Shown here: positions 29,048 through 36,965 of the stretch, piece after piece
Numbering within the stretch: position 1 is the first letter of the stretch
Layout of the letters: each line of letters starts with the position of its first letter
Source of the DNA: AC-32 sp963754265
GTDB lineage: Bacteria; Actinomycetota; Thermoleophilia; Gaiellales; Gaiellaceae
Direction: 5' to 3'
Assembly: GCA_963754265.1 (NCBI GenBank)
Contig: CAVWFB010000011.1
Coordinates: 1 to 64,000, forward strand
DNA length: 64,000 nucleotides
Made by a program: the position numbers and the translations under genes
Notes under the pieces: generated by a model
Told to the model about the DNA's origin: nothing
Seen by the model: only the letters and a program-made list of their open reading frames with translations
The model's database searches: none

Positions 29048-29050
29048 GCC

Positions 29051-29857
29051 GTGCCGCTCGCGGTCTGCGCGACTCCGATCGGGAACCTCGACGATGTGAC
29101 GCTCAGACTTCTGCGCGAGCTCGCCGAGGCCGATCTCGTCCTCTGCGAGGACACTCGGCACACGCGGCGGCTGCTCCAGCGGCACGAGATCCGGGTCGCC
29201 CGGCTGCTCTCCTACCACGAGCACAACGAGGCGAAGCGAACCGCCGAGGTGCTGCCTCGGCTGCAGGCCGGCGAGCGGGTGGCGCTCGTCAGCGACGCGG
29301 GCCTGCCGGCGATCAACGACCCCGGCAGACGCCTCATCTCCGCGGCCCGGAAGGCGGCCGTCCCCGTGACGGTGCTGCCCGGCCCGTCGGCGGTCGAGAC
29401 GGCGCTGGTGGCGAGCGGCCTCGTCTCGGAGCGGTACCAGTTCCTCGGCTACCTCCCACGGGGTGAGCGCGCCTTGCAAGGGCTCGGCGAGGAGCTGGCC
29501 CGCTGGCCCTGGTCGGTGGTGGCATTCGAGTCGCCGCAGCGCCTGCCGCGAGCCCTTTCGGTTCTCGCGCGCGTGGTCCCAGAGCGTCCCGCAGCGGTCT
29601 GCCGGGAGCTGACCAAGCGCTTCGAGGAGGTGGTGGTAGGGACGCTCGCCGAGCTCGCGTCGCGGTTCTCGGACGCGCCGAAAGGGGAAGTCACGATCGT
29701 CGTCGGCCCGGCTCAGGTGACCGTGGCGAACGAGGGCGCCGCGGCAGAAGCGGTCGCAGAGCTGGTCGCGGCCGGGATTCCGCGACGAGCGGCAGCCGAC
29801 CTTGTCTCCCGGATCACGGGGGTTGCACGCAATCGGCTCTATCGCTCTTCACTGTAA
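29051..29857 (+). CDS. rsmI: 16S rRNA 2'-O-methyltransferase RsmI
   Basis: A 268-residue SAM enzyme that methylates the ribose of C1402 in 16S rRNA. It starts PLAVCATPIGNLDDVTLRLLREL and continues with LCEDTRHTRRLL, LVSDAGLPAINDPG and LPGPSAVETALVASGL, all diagnostic of the family. It follows the ROK kinase with a 3-base gap, suggesting co-transcription. Confidence 0.95.
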   Translation: MPLAVCATPIGNLDDVTLRLLRELAEADLVLCEDTRHTRRLLQRHEIRVARLLSYHEHNEAKRTAEVLPRLQAGERVALVSDAGLPAINDPGRRLISAARKAAVPVTVLPGPSAVETALVASGLVSERYQFLGYLPRGERALQGLGEELARWPWSVVAFESPQRLPRALSVLARVVPERPAAVCRELTKRFEEVVVGTLAELASRFSDAPKGEVTIVVGPAQVTVANEGAAAEAVAELVAAGIPRRAAADLVSRITGVARNRLYRSSL

Positions 29858-29863
29858 GCTGAT

Positions 29864-29902
29864 TTGACAACACCGATCGCTCTTGCTACGTTGACGGTGT
29901 TG
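29864..29902 (+). promoter_or_regulatory. Consensus sigma-70 promoter framed by an inverted repeat
   Basis: TTGACA (29864-29869), a 17-bp spacer and TACGTT (29887-29892) form the clearest housekeeping promoter in the window. CAACACCG (29868-29875) and CGGTGTTG (29895-29902) are perfect 8-bp inverted arms that flank the spacer and -10, suggesting a repressor site. The M23 gene follows with an AGGAG site before a TTG start. Confidence 0.7.
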
Positions 29903-29929
29903 GCATAACTGACAACTAGGAGTGCTTGC

Positions 29930-30976
29930 TTGCTGCCGACTCGACTTCTGATGTGCGCCGCGATCTCCGCCGCGCTTGCGTGGCCGACCTCTGCTTTCGG
30001 CTGGACGTGGCCGGTGCAAGGCCCGGTACTGCGGCCCTTCTTGCTCGGCGACGATCCGTACGCGGCCGGCCAGCATCGCGGAATCGACATCGGATCGCCC
30101 TCGGGGGCATCGGTGCTCGCGCCTGCAGCCGGAGTCGTCTCCTTCGCAGGGACCGTCCCCGTCGGCGGCAGGACCGTCTCGATCCAGACCGAGGACGGCT
30201 ACTCGGTCACCGTCCTGCATCTCGGCTCCGTGGCGGTTCGGCGCGGCGCCTCGATCGCGGAGGGCGCGCCGATCGGCACGGTCGGCCCAAGCGGCGAGGC
30301 CGAGTTGTCGGTGCCCTACGTCTATCTGGGCGTGCGGCGAAGCGGCGAGCCGAACGGGTACCTGGATCCGCTCCTTTTCTTGCCGCGGCCAGAGGCTGCG
30401 CCGAGCTCGCCGCCTGGGAGCGGAGCGCAACCGGCTCCTGTCGGTTCCGCGGCGGCCCCGGCGGAGCCGGCCGAGCCGGCGGTCGGCGCCTCCGCGCCAG
30501 ACGCTCCGGAGGCCGGTGTCGGGGGTGTCCTCGATGCGAAGAAGGTGGACCAGCCCGCTCCTTCCTCGCGCATCGCTCCCCGCGTCCCAACAGCCGTTCA
30601 TGCGGCCCCCGTGCGAACGTCCATCAGCCGGCCCGGCCGCGGTAGCCGCTCGGCGTCGACGGCCGATCCGGTCGAGCGCGCGGCCCAGGCGTCGCCTCGT
30701 TCCCGGGAGCACTCGACTCGGCCGCATCGAGCGACAAAACCAGGCGCGGGAGCGGCCGCGCACGAGCGTGCAAGCGGCGACCGTCGGCCCGGTTTCCCTA
30801 GGCGATCGTCGGGTTGCGAGGGCCTCGGCGTCGCCCCCCGCCGGTGCGGCGGCGCCCGGCCACCGGCTCCTCCTCGCAGTCGGTGCCGCCGTCGCGTCCG
30901 TGCTGCTCGTCTTGGCGCTGTTCCTGTGCCGCCGCCGGCGTCGAAGGCCTTTGCCTGCGGACGCGGCGAGCCCTAG
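29930..30976 (+). CDS. Secreted M23-type peptidase-like protein, 3' part possibly frameshifted
   Basis: 348 residues as read. A signal peptide (CAAISAALAWPTSAFG) precedes an M23/LytM fold: GWTWPVQGPVLRPF, QHRGIDIGSPSGASVLAPAAGVVSFAG and VTVLHLGS. The zinc ligands are visible in HRGID and LHLG. It likely cuts or binds peptidoglycan. After residue 150 the sequence is low-complexity Ala/Pro/Arg. The + strand frame with codon starts divisible by three then encodes a convincing anchor helix (LLLAVGAAVASVLLVLALFL plus Arg run, about 30875-30945). One extra A in AAAA at 30736-30739 would join them. The TTG start is supported by AGGAG. Confidence 0.75.
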   Translation: MLPTRLLMCAAISAALAWPTSAFGWTWPVQGPVLRPFLLGDDPYAAGQHRGIDIGSPSGASVLAPAAGVVSFAGTVPVGGRTVSIQTEDGYSVTVLHLGSVAVRRGASIAEGAPIGTVGPSGEAELSVPYVYLGVRRSGEPNGYLDPLLFLPRPEAAPSSPPGSGAQPAPVGSAAAPAEPAEPAVGASAPDAPEAGVGGVLDAKKVDQPAPSSRIAPRVPTAVHAAPVRTSISRPGRGSRSASTADPVERAAQASPRSREHSTRPHRATKPGAGAAAHERASGDRRPGFPRRSSGCEGLGVAPRRCGGARPPAPPRSRCRRRVRAARLGAVPVPPPASKAFACGRGEP

Positions 30977-30985
30977 GGAGGCTCG

Positions 30986-30991
30986 TATCAT
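30986..30991 (+). promoter_or_regulatory. -10 box TATCAT before metG
   Basis: TATCAT lies eight bases before the metG ATG at 31000, which would give a leaderless or nearly leaderless message. Confidence 0.45.
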
Positions 30992-30999
30992 TGACGCCG

Positions 31000-32520
31000 A
31001 TGCGGTTCTACCTCACGACACCCATCTACTACGTCAATGCGACGCCTCACATCGGCCACGCCTACACGACGATCGCGGCCGATGCGCTCGTGCGACACCA
31101 TCGCCAGCGGGGCGAAGAGACCTTCTTGCTGACCGGCACGGACGAGAACGCGTCCAAGGTCTACCGCGTCGCCGAGGAGCAAGGTCTCGATCCGAAGACG
31201 TACGTCGACGACATCGTCGAGCATTGGCGCGAGCTTCCTAGGCAAGTAAATGCCGAGTACGACTTCTTCATCCGCACGACCGACGAGGGCCACAAGCGGT
31301 TCGTCCAGGAGTTCCTGCAGCGGATCTACGACAACGGGGACATCTACCAGGACGTCTATTCGGGCCTGTACTGCGTCGGCTGCGAGGAGTTCAAGAGCGA
31401 GGCAGACCTCGTCGACGGGCTGTGCCCCGAGCACGGGATCCCACCCGAGCGGATCGAGGAGAAGAACTACTTCTTCCGCCTCTCCGCGTACCAGGACCGG
31501 TTGCTCGAGCTCTATGACGAGCGGCCCGATTTCGTGTTGCCACGCTTCCGTTACAACGAGGCGCGCAGCTTCATCGAGGGCGGTCTCGAGGACTTCAGCG
31601 TCAGTCGCGCGGGCCAGCCATGGGGAATCCCGATCCCCTGGGACGAGGAGCAGGTCACCTATGTCTGGGTAGACGCGCTCATCAACTACCTCAGTGCGCT
31701 CACGTACGCGCGGGACGGAGAGGACCTGGTCGACCGGTTCTGGCCGCACGTGCACCATCTGCTCGGTAAGGACATCCTGCGCTTCCACTGCGTGTACTGG
31801 CCGGCGCTCCTGCTCGCGGCGGGTTACGAGGTGCCCCGTCAGCTGTTCGTGCACGGATGGCTCCTGCTCGACGACCGCAAGATCTCGAAGTCCCTGGGCA
31901 ACGCGCTCGACCCGCTCGACCTCGTGGACGTCTACGGCTCCGATGCGGTGCGTTTCTGGGCCCTGCGCTCGGTGTCGTTCGGGCAGGATGGCACCGCATC
32001 GCTCGACAGCCTGCACGAGCGTTACGAGCGCGAGCTCGCCAACGATCTCGGCAACCTCGTCTCGCGCACGACGGCGATGATCGCGCGTTACCGCGACGGG
32101 CGCATCGCGCCGGGCGAGCGGAGCGACGAGCTCACGTCCCTACTGGACTCGCTCCGCGGGAAGCTCGTCGAGCGCTTCGACGCGTACGACCTCACCGGCG
32201 CGCTCGAAGACGTGTGGGGGGTCGTCCGCTGGCTCAACCGCCACGTCGAGTCGACCGCTCCGTGGCAGCTGGCGAAGGACGACGCGCGCGCAGCCGAGCT
32301 GGACCGTGTGCTCTACGACCTCGCGGACGGCGTGCGCGCGGTTGCCGTGGCGCTGTCGCCGTATCTCCCCGAGACCGCGCCGCGGATTCTCGAAGCGCTG
32401 CGCCAGCCGATCGAGCTCGGGCTCGACGGGGTGGCGGCCGGCCGGACGCCCGAGACCGAGGGAATCGCGGCCGCAGCGCCGCTCTTCCCGCGAGTCGACC
32501 TTCCGACCGCCGCCGCTTGA
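31000..32520 (+). CDS. metG: Methionyl-tRNA synthetase
   Basis: A 506-residue class I synthetase that charges tRNA-Met. HIGH motif in TPHIGHAYTT (residues 17-20) and KISKS near residue 295. The insertion has one zinc knuckle (CVGC near residue 126, then CPEH). There is no C-terminal tRNA-binding EMAP-like domain, as in the shorter MetG type. First gene of a run metG-tatD-rsmA-ispE in which each stop overlaps the next start. Confidence 0.97.
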   Translation: MRFYLTTPIYYVNATPHIGHAYTTIAADALVRHHRQRGEETFLLTGTDENASKVYRVAEEQGLDPKTYVDDIVEHWRELPRQVNAEYDFFIRTTDEGHKRFVQEFLQRIYDNGDIYQDVYSGLYCVGCEEFKSEADLVDGLCPEHGIPPERIEEKNYFFRLSAYQDRLLELYDERPDFVLPRFRYNEARSFIEGGLEDFSVSRAGQPWGIPIPWDEEQVTYVWVDALINYLSALTYARDGEDLVDRFWPHVHHLLGKDILRFHCVYWPALLLAAGYEVPRQLFVHGWLLLDDRKISKSLGNALDPLDLVDVYGSDAVRFWALRSVSFGQDGTASLDSLHERYERELANDLGNLVSRTTAMIARYRDGRIAPGERSDELTSLLDSLRGKLVERFDAYDLTGALEDVWGVVRWLNRHVESTAPWQLAKDDARAAELDRVLYDLADGVRAVAVALSPYLPETAPRILEALRQPIELGLDGVAAGRTPETEGIAAAAPLFPRVDLPTAAA

Positions 32521-33263
32521 TCGACACACACGCGCACCTCGACGCGTGCGCCGAGCCGGCGGACGTGATCGTCGAGCGCGCCCGCACCGCCGGGGTCGGT
32601 CGGATCGTCTCGATCGGGTCCGGAATCGACTCTTGCCGTGAGACGCTGGCGATCGCCTCGAGCGAAGACGGCGTCTTCGCCGCGCTCGGCGTCCACCCGC
32701 ACCAGGCCGGTGAGCCCGACGCGGGGCGTCTCGACGAGCTGCGGGAGCTGCTCCGCGCCGACCGGGCCGTCGCCGTGGGGGAGACGGGGCTCGACTTCTA
32801 TCGCGACTACGCGCCGCGAGACCGGCAGCGCGAGCTGTTCGAGCATCAGCTCGCGATCGCGACCGAGCTCGGCAAGGCAGTGGTCGTCCACACCCGCGCG
32901 GCTTCGAACGACACTGCCGAGGTCCTCGCGAGCTTCCCGGGCACGGTCGTGCTCCACTGCTTCTCCGCGCCCGAGCTACTGGGGGTGGCCGTGGAGCGCG
33001 GGTACTACGTCTCGTTCGCCGGCAACGTCACCTACCCGAAGGCCGAGGAGCTGCGGGAGGCGGCGCGCCAAGTCCCGGCCGACCGTCTGCTCGTGGAGAC
33101 GGACAGCCCCTACCTGGCGCCCCAGCCGCGCCGCGGGCGGCCCAACGAGCCGGCCAACGTCGTTCACACGGCTGCGGTGCTGGCCGAAGCCCGCGGCGAG
33201 GACCCAGCCGAGCTCGTCGCCCGCCTGGATGCCAACGCCGCGGCTGCGTTCTCCTTGCCGTGA
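32517..33263 (+). CDS. tatD: TatD-family metal-dependent nuclease
   Basis: A 248-residue amidohydrolase-fold nuclease. Metal ligands appear in LIDTHAHLD (first residues), GETGLDFY, VVHTRAA, LHCFSA and VETDSPYLAP. The TTG start overlaps the metG stop (TTGA), which is why it is preferred over later codons. The metG-tatD-rsmA order is common in Gram-positive bacteria. Confidence 0.94.
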   Translation: MIDTHAHLDACAEPADVIVERARTAGVGRIVSIGSGIDSCRETLAIASSEDGVFAALGVHPHQAGEPDAGRLDELRELLRADRAVAVGETGLDFYRDYAPRDRQRELFEHQLAIATELGKAVVVHTRAASNDTAEVLASFPGTVVLHCFSAPELLGVAVERGYYVSFAGNVTYPKAEELREAARQVPADRLLVETDSPYLAPQPRRGRPNEPANVVHTAAVLAEARGEDPAELVARLDANAAAAFSLP

Positions 33264-34048
33264 GCCCGCGACCCGCACGGAAGGAGCTCGGCCAGCACTT
33301 TCTCGTCGACCAGAACCTGCTTGGGGTGATCGGCCGCCTCGCGGAGCTCGGTCCAGACGACGTCGTGCTCGAGGTCGGCCCGGGACTCGGCGTCCTCACC
33401 TCGTACCTGGCGGACAACGTCGGCCACGTCCACGCCGTCGAGCTCGACCGGTCGCTCGAGGCTCCCCTGAGAGAGGCACTCACCGGCCGCCGGAACGTCG
33501 ACCTGCACTTTGGCGACGCGCTCAAGCTCGATCTCGCCGCGCTCGAGCCCGCGCCGAGCAAGCTCGTCTCGAACCTGCCGTACAACATCGCGACCCCGCT
33601 CGTCGCCGAGAGCCTCGACCTGCTCCCCGCGGTTCGGCTCTGGACCGTGATGGTGCAGCGCGAGGTCGCCGACCGGTTCTTCGCGGCGCCGTCGACCAAG
33701 GCCTACGGAGCCGTCTCCGTGCTCGTCCAGCTCTCGACGGAGCGGACCGGCTTCCACCCGGTCTCGCGCACGGTGTTCCGCCCTCGCCCCAACGTCGACT
33801 CGGCGCTCGTCGCATTCCGGCGGCTTCCCGCCGCGAGAACCTGGGACCGCCGCCGTGTGAAGAAGGTCGTCACCGCTGCGTTCGCGCACCGGCGGAAGCG
33901 CCTTTCGAACTCGCTCGAGCTCACAGGCATCGCCACGCGGGACCAGGCCGCGGCCGCCCTCGAGGCGATCGATCGCGAGCCGGGGGTGCGCGCCGAGGAG
34001 CTGGCCCCGCCCGAGTTCGTCGCTCTGGCAGAAGCACTTGATCGATGA
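33260..34048 (+). CDS. rsmA: 16S rRNA dimethyladenosine transferase RsmA (KsgA)
   Basis: A 262-residue enzyme that dimethylates two adjacent adenines near the 3' end of 16S rRNA. LGQHFLVDQNLL at the N-terminus, VLEVGPGLGVLTSYLA (SAM site) and VSNLPYNIATPLV (NLPY catalytic motif) are all present. GTG overlaps the tatD stop and the rsmA stop overlaps the ispE ATG. Confidence 0.96.
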   Translation: MSPRPARKELGQHFLVDQNLLGVIGRLAELGPDDVVLEVGPGLGVLTSYLADNVGHVHAVELDRSLEAPLREALTGRRNVDLHFGDALKLDLAALEPAPSKLVSNLPYNIATPLVAESLDLLPAVRLWTVMVQREVADRFFAAPSTKAYGAVSVLVQLSTERTGFHPVSRTVFRPRPNVDSALVAFRRLPAARTWDRRRVKKVVTAAFAHRRKRLSNSLELTGIATRDQAAAALEAIDREPGVRAEELAPPEFVALAEALDR

Positions 34049-34862
34049 GAAGGCTTCCTGCGACAGCGAAGCTGAACCTCGCGCTGGTCGTGGGGCAGCT
34101 TGGCGCCGACGGGCGCCACGAGGTGGCAACGGTGCTCCAGCGCATCGACCTGGCCGATCGGATCTCGATCGAGCCGGCGCCGCGGCTGACCGTCGAGGGG
34201 TTCCCCGCCGACACGCTCGTCGGAGGAGCGCTCGAGCGCCTCGCCCGCGCCGCCGAATGCGAGCCGCACTGGAAGGCGAGAATCTGGAAGCGCATCCCGG
34301 TCGCGGCGGGCCTTGGCGGGGGCAGCTCCGACGCGGCCACCGCGCTGCGGCTGGCGAACGAGATGGTGCCGGAGCCGCTTCCGGCCACGGCTCTCGTCGA
34401 GATCGCCGCGAGCCTCGGCGCGGACGTGCCCTTCTTCCTCAGCTCTGGTCCGCAGCTCGGGACGGGAACGGGCATCGAGCTGGCCCCGCTGGAGCTACCC
34501 CAGGACTACTGGGTCGTCCTCGTCGTCCCCGACGGCCTGCGCAAGAGCTCGACCGCGGACGTCTACGCGAGCTTCGACCGGCGTGGCGGGGGGAGGGGTT
34601 CGAGGAGAGGCGTGCCGTCCTGAGCTCGGCGATCGACCAGGTGCGGCGCCCACGCGACCTCGAGGCGCTGCCGCCGAACGACCTCGCGTCCTCGCCGCTG
34701 GCCGCCGAGCTGACCGCGCTCGGGGCCTTCCGCGCAGACGTCAGCGGGGCCGGCCCGACGGTGTACGGCCTCTTCCACCACCGCGAGCAGGCGGCGAAGG
34801 CCGAGCGCGCGGTCCGCGCCCTCGGGAAGACCTGGATCACCGTCCCCACTTGGTACGGTTGA
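34045..34862 (+). pseudogene. ispE: 4-diphosphocytidyl-2-C-methyl-D-erythritol kinase IspE, frameshifted as read
   Basis: The first frame (34045-34623) gives the N-terminal two-thirds of IspE, an ATP-dependent kinase of the MEP isoprenoid route: ATAKLNLALVVGQLGADGRHE and the GHMP motif PVAAGLGGGSSDAATAL. The C-terminal third, with VSGAGPTVYGLF, continues in another frame to 34862. The switch lies at a run of six G (34588-34593). One more G would restore a continuous protein of about 272 residues. IspE is normally essential, so a sequencing error in the homopolymer is the likeliest cause. The ATG overlaps the rsmA stop. Confidence 0.88.
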
Positions 34863-34865
34863 TGC

Positions 34866-35243
34866 ATGGCTTCGGACGAGTCCCTCCAGTCCCGGAGCGT
34901 GATCGAGCACGGAACCACGCGGACCGGTCGCTGGCTCAAGGCCCGGCGCATCCGCATCGCCCTTTGGGTCGCGGTCGTCGAGGGCATCATCGTCGCCCTC
35001 GCACACGACTTCTCGCGCTGGACCGTGATCGCCGTGGCGATCCCCGTGCTCGCGCTCTACGTCTTCTGGGGACGCCACGCCAAATCCGACACCGCGCGCC
35101 AGGCCACGTGGATCGCAGGCGCCTCGCAGGCCCTTGCCGTCGTGGTCGTGATCCTGGCCTTCATCCTGAACTGGCTCGCCCTGATCCTCGCCGGCATCTT
35201 CGCCGCGATCGCGCTCCTGTTCCTGCTCGGCGACCGAGGCTAA
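34866..35243 (+). CDS. Small membrane protein of unknown function
   Basis: A 125-residue protein with a charged N-terminal 28 residues and four hydrophobic segments (IRIALWVAVVEGIIVALAH, WTVIAVAIPVLALYVFW, IAGASQALAVVVVILAFIL, LALILAGIFAAIALLFLL). It starts three bases after the ispE stop. The compact four-helix topology is seen in several uncharacterised actinobacterial families; none can be assigned. Confidence 0.7.
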   Translation: MASDESLQSRSVIEHGTTRTGRWLKARRIRIALWVAVVEGIIVALAHDFSRWTVIAVAIPVLALYVFWGRHAKSDTARQATWIAGASQALAVVVVILAFILNWLALILAGIFAAIALLFLLGDRG

Positions 35244-35273
35244 GCTCTGCGCGCCATGGGGCGTGCCGATGGA

Positions 35274-35560
35274 GTAGCCAAGTGCCGAGGCGTCGCTTGC
35301 GACGCCGTCCTACACCCGATCTTGGGCAAGGAGACGTTTGGTGGGACGTAGCCAAGTGCCGAGGCGTCGCTTGCGACGCCGACCTAGAGGCCGTGCGGGC
35401 TCTGCCCGCTCGGCCGTCCTACACCCGATCTTGGGCAAGGAGACGTTTGGTGGGACGTAGCCAAGTGCCGAGGCGTCGCTTGCGACGCCGACCTAGAGGC
35501 CGTGCGGGCTCTGCCCGCGCGGCCGTCCTACACCCGATCTTGGGCAACGAGACGTTTTGG
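35274..35560. repeat. Tandem repeats derived from the tRNA-Gln 5' flank
   Basis: Three imperfect direct repeats start with GTAGCCAAGTG at 35274, 35348 and 35457; the matching point in the real tRNA is 35567. The spacings are 74, 109 and 110 bp. Each unit has a degenerate copy of the first 20 or so bases of tRNA-Gln, a perfect hairpin (GGCGTCGC, TT, GCGACGCC), then GTCCTACACCCGATC and TTGGGCAAGGAGACG. Units 2 and 3 also carry a 35-bp insertion forming a second GC-rich hairpin (GCGGGC, TCT, GCCCGC). This explains the longest stretch without a gene (35244-35560). No protein is encoded here. Confidence 0.85.
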
Positions 35561-35634
35561 TGGGGCGTAGCCAAGTGGTAAGGCAGCGGGTTTTGGTCCC
35601 GCGATCCCAGGTTCGAATCCTGGCGCCCCAGCCA
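35561..35634 (+). tRNA. tRNA-Gln, anticodon TTG, CCA encoded
   Basis: Acceptor TGGGGCG pairs with CGCCCCA. D arm GCC...GGC, anticodon stem GCGGG/CCCGC with loop TTTTGGT (anticodon TTG), T arm CCAGG/CCTGG with loop TTCGAAT. The discriminator G and CCA follow at 35631-35634. It reads CAA, and CAG by wobble. It is followed five bases later by the start codon of glmU. Confidence 0.96.
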
Positions 35635-35639
35635 TCCCT

Positions 35640-36965
35640 GTGACGACGCCGAGGCTCGCAGCCGTCGTTCTGGCCGCCGGGCTCGGCACGCGCATGCGCT
35701 CGGAGACGCCGAAACACCTGCATCCGCTGCTCGGACGGCGCCTCGTCGACTGGGTCGTCGAAGCCGTCCGCGAGCTCGAGCCCGAGCCGCTCGTGGTAGT
35801 GACCTCGCCCGGCACGGAGGATGCGTTCGAGGGCGTCGAGGTGGCCGTGCAGGCCGAGCCGCGCGGCACCGGCGACGCGGCTGCGGCCGCGCGCGGCCCC
35901 CTCGCGGGCTTCGAGGGCGACGTGCTCCTGGTCACCGGAGACGCTGCGGCGATCAGCGGGGCTCTGCTCGGGCGCCTGCTCGAGACCCACCGCGACGAAG
36001 GCGCGGCGGCGACCGTGCTTTCGTTCGAGCCGGCCGAGCCGGGATCGTACGGTCGCATCGTCCGCGACGGGAACGGCGCGCTCGAGGCGATCGTCGAGGC
36101 GGGCGATGCGAGCGAGGACGAGCTGGAGCTGCGCGAGGTGAACTCCTCGATCTACGTGTTCGCAGCGGACAGGCTCTGGCCGGCGCTCGAGCGGCTTCGG
36201 CCGGAGAACGCGCAGGGCGAGCTGTACCTGACCGACACGGTTCGCGACCTCGCCGAGGCGGGCGAGCGCGTCGCCGTCTACACCGCCGAGGACGCGGCCG
36301 AGGTCGAGGGCGTCAACACTCGCGTCGAGCTCGCCGCGGCCGCGGCGGTCCTGCGCGAGCGCGTCAACAGAGAGCACATGCTCGCCGGCGCGACGATCGT
36401 CGATCCGCAGAGCACGTGGATCGACCCGACGGTCGAGCTCGAGCCGGACTCGACGATCCACCCGTTCACCGTGCTGCGAGGCCGGACGCGGGTCGCGCGT
36501 GGGGCCGAGGTCGGTCCGCACGTGGTCGCGGCCGACGCCGAGATCGGCCCGGGAGCGCTCGTTGGCCCGTTCTGTTACCTTCGCCCCGGAACCGTGCTGG
36601 AGGCCGGCGCGAAGGCAGGCGCGTTCGTGGAGATCAAGAACTCGCGGGTCGGCGAAGGCGCGAAGGTGCCACACCAGTCGTACATCGGAGATGCGGACAT
36701 CGGCGAGGGCGCGAACATCGGCGCGGGCAACATCACGGCGAACTACCCACACGAGGCCGGCAAGCCCAAGGGCCGGACGACGATCGGCCGCAACGTCAGG
36801 ACCGGCGTCCACAATGCGTTCGTTGCACCAGTGGAGGTCGGCGACGATGCGTGGATCGGTGCCGGATCGGTCATCACCGAGGATGTCCCTCCGGAGTCCC
36901 TTGCCGTGGCGCGGACGCGCCAGGAGAACAAGGAAGGCTACGTTCGAAGAAAGCGGGAGGAATGA
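35640..36965 (+). CDS. glmU: Bifunctional N-acetylglucosamine-1-phosphate uridylyltransferase / glucosamine-1-phosphate acetyltransferase
   Basis: A 441-residue cytoplasmic enzyme making UDP-GlcNAc for peptidoglycan. Uridylyltransferase domain (1-230): LAAGLGTRMRS, EPRGTGDAA, LLVTGDA, EVNSSIYVF. Left-handed beta-helix acetyltransferase domain (250-441): hexapeptide repeats, AFVEIKNSRVG, HQSYIGDADIG, GAGNITANY. GTG at 35640 is only five bases after the tRNA CCA end, so tRNA processing should leave a message with a five-base leader. The stop overlaps the prs ATG. Confidence 0.95.
   Translation: MTTPRLAAVVLAAGLGTRMRSETPKHLHPLLGRRLVDWVVEAVRELEPEPLVVVTSPGTEDAFEGVEVAVQAEPRGTGDAAAAARGPLAGFEGDVLLVTGDAAAISGALLGRLLETHRDEGAAATVLSFEPAEPGSYGRIVRDGNGALEAIVEAGDASEDELELREVNSSIYVFAADRLWPALERLRPENAQGELYLTDTVRDLAEAGERVAVYTAEDAAEVEGVNTRVELAAAAAVLRERVNREHMLAGATIVDPQSTWIDPTVELEPDSTIHPFTVLRGRTRVARGAEVGPHVVAADAEIGPGALVGPFCYLRPGTVLEAGAKAGAFVEIKNSRVGEGAKVPHQSYIGDADIGEGANIGAGNITANYPHEAGKPKGRTTIGRNVRTGVHNAFVAPVEVGDDAWIGAGSVITEDVPPESLAVARTRQENKEGYVRRKREE

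Noticed and set aside
35274..35570. Possible CRISPR array
   Set aside because: Units are 74-110 bp, contiguous, and contain no unique spacers between short repeats. No cas genes are near.
35274..35634. Additional tRNA genes or an attachment site
   Set aside because: The repeated parts match only the first 20 or so bases of tRNA-Gln and lack anticodon and T arms. No integrase or phage gene adjoins and the tRNA 3' end is not duplicated.
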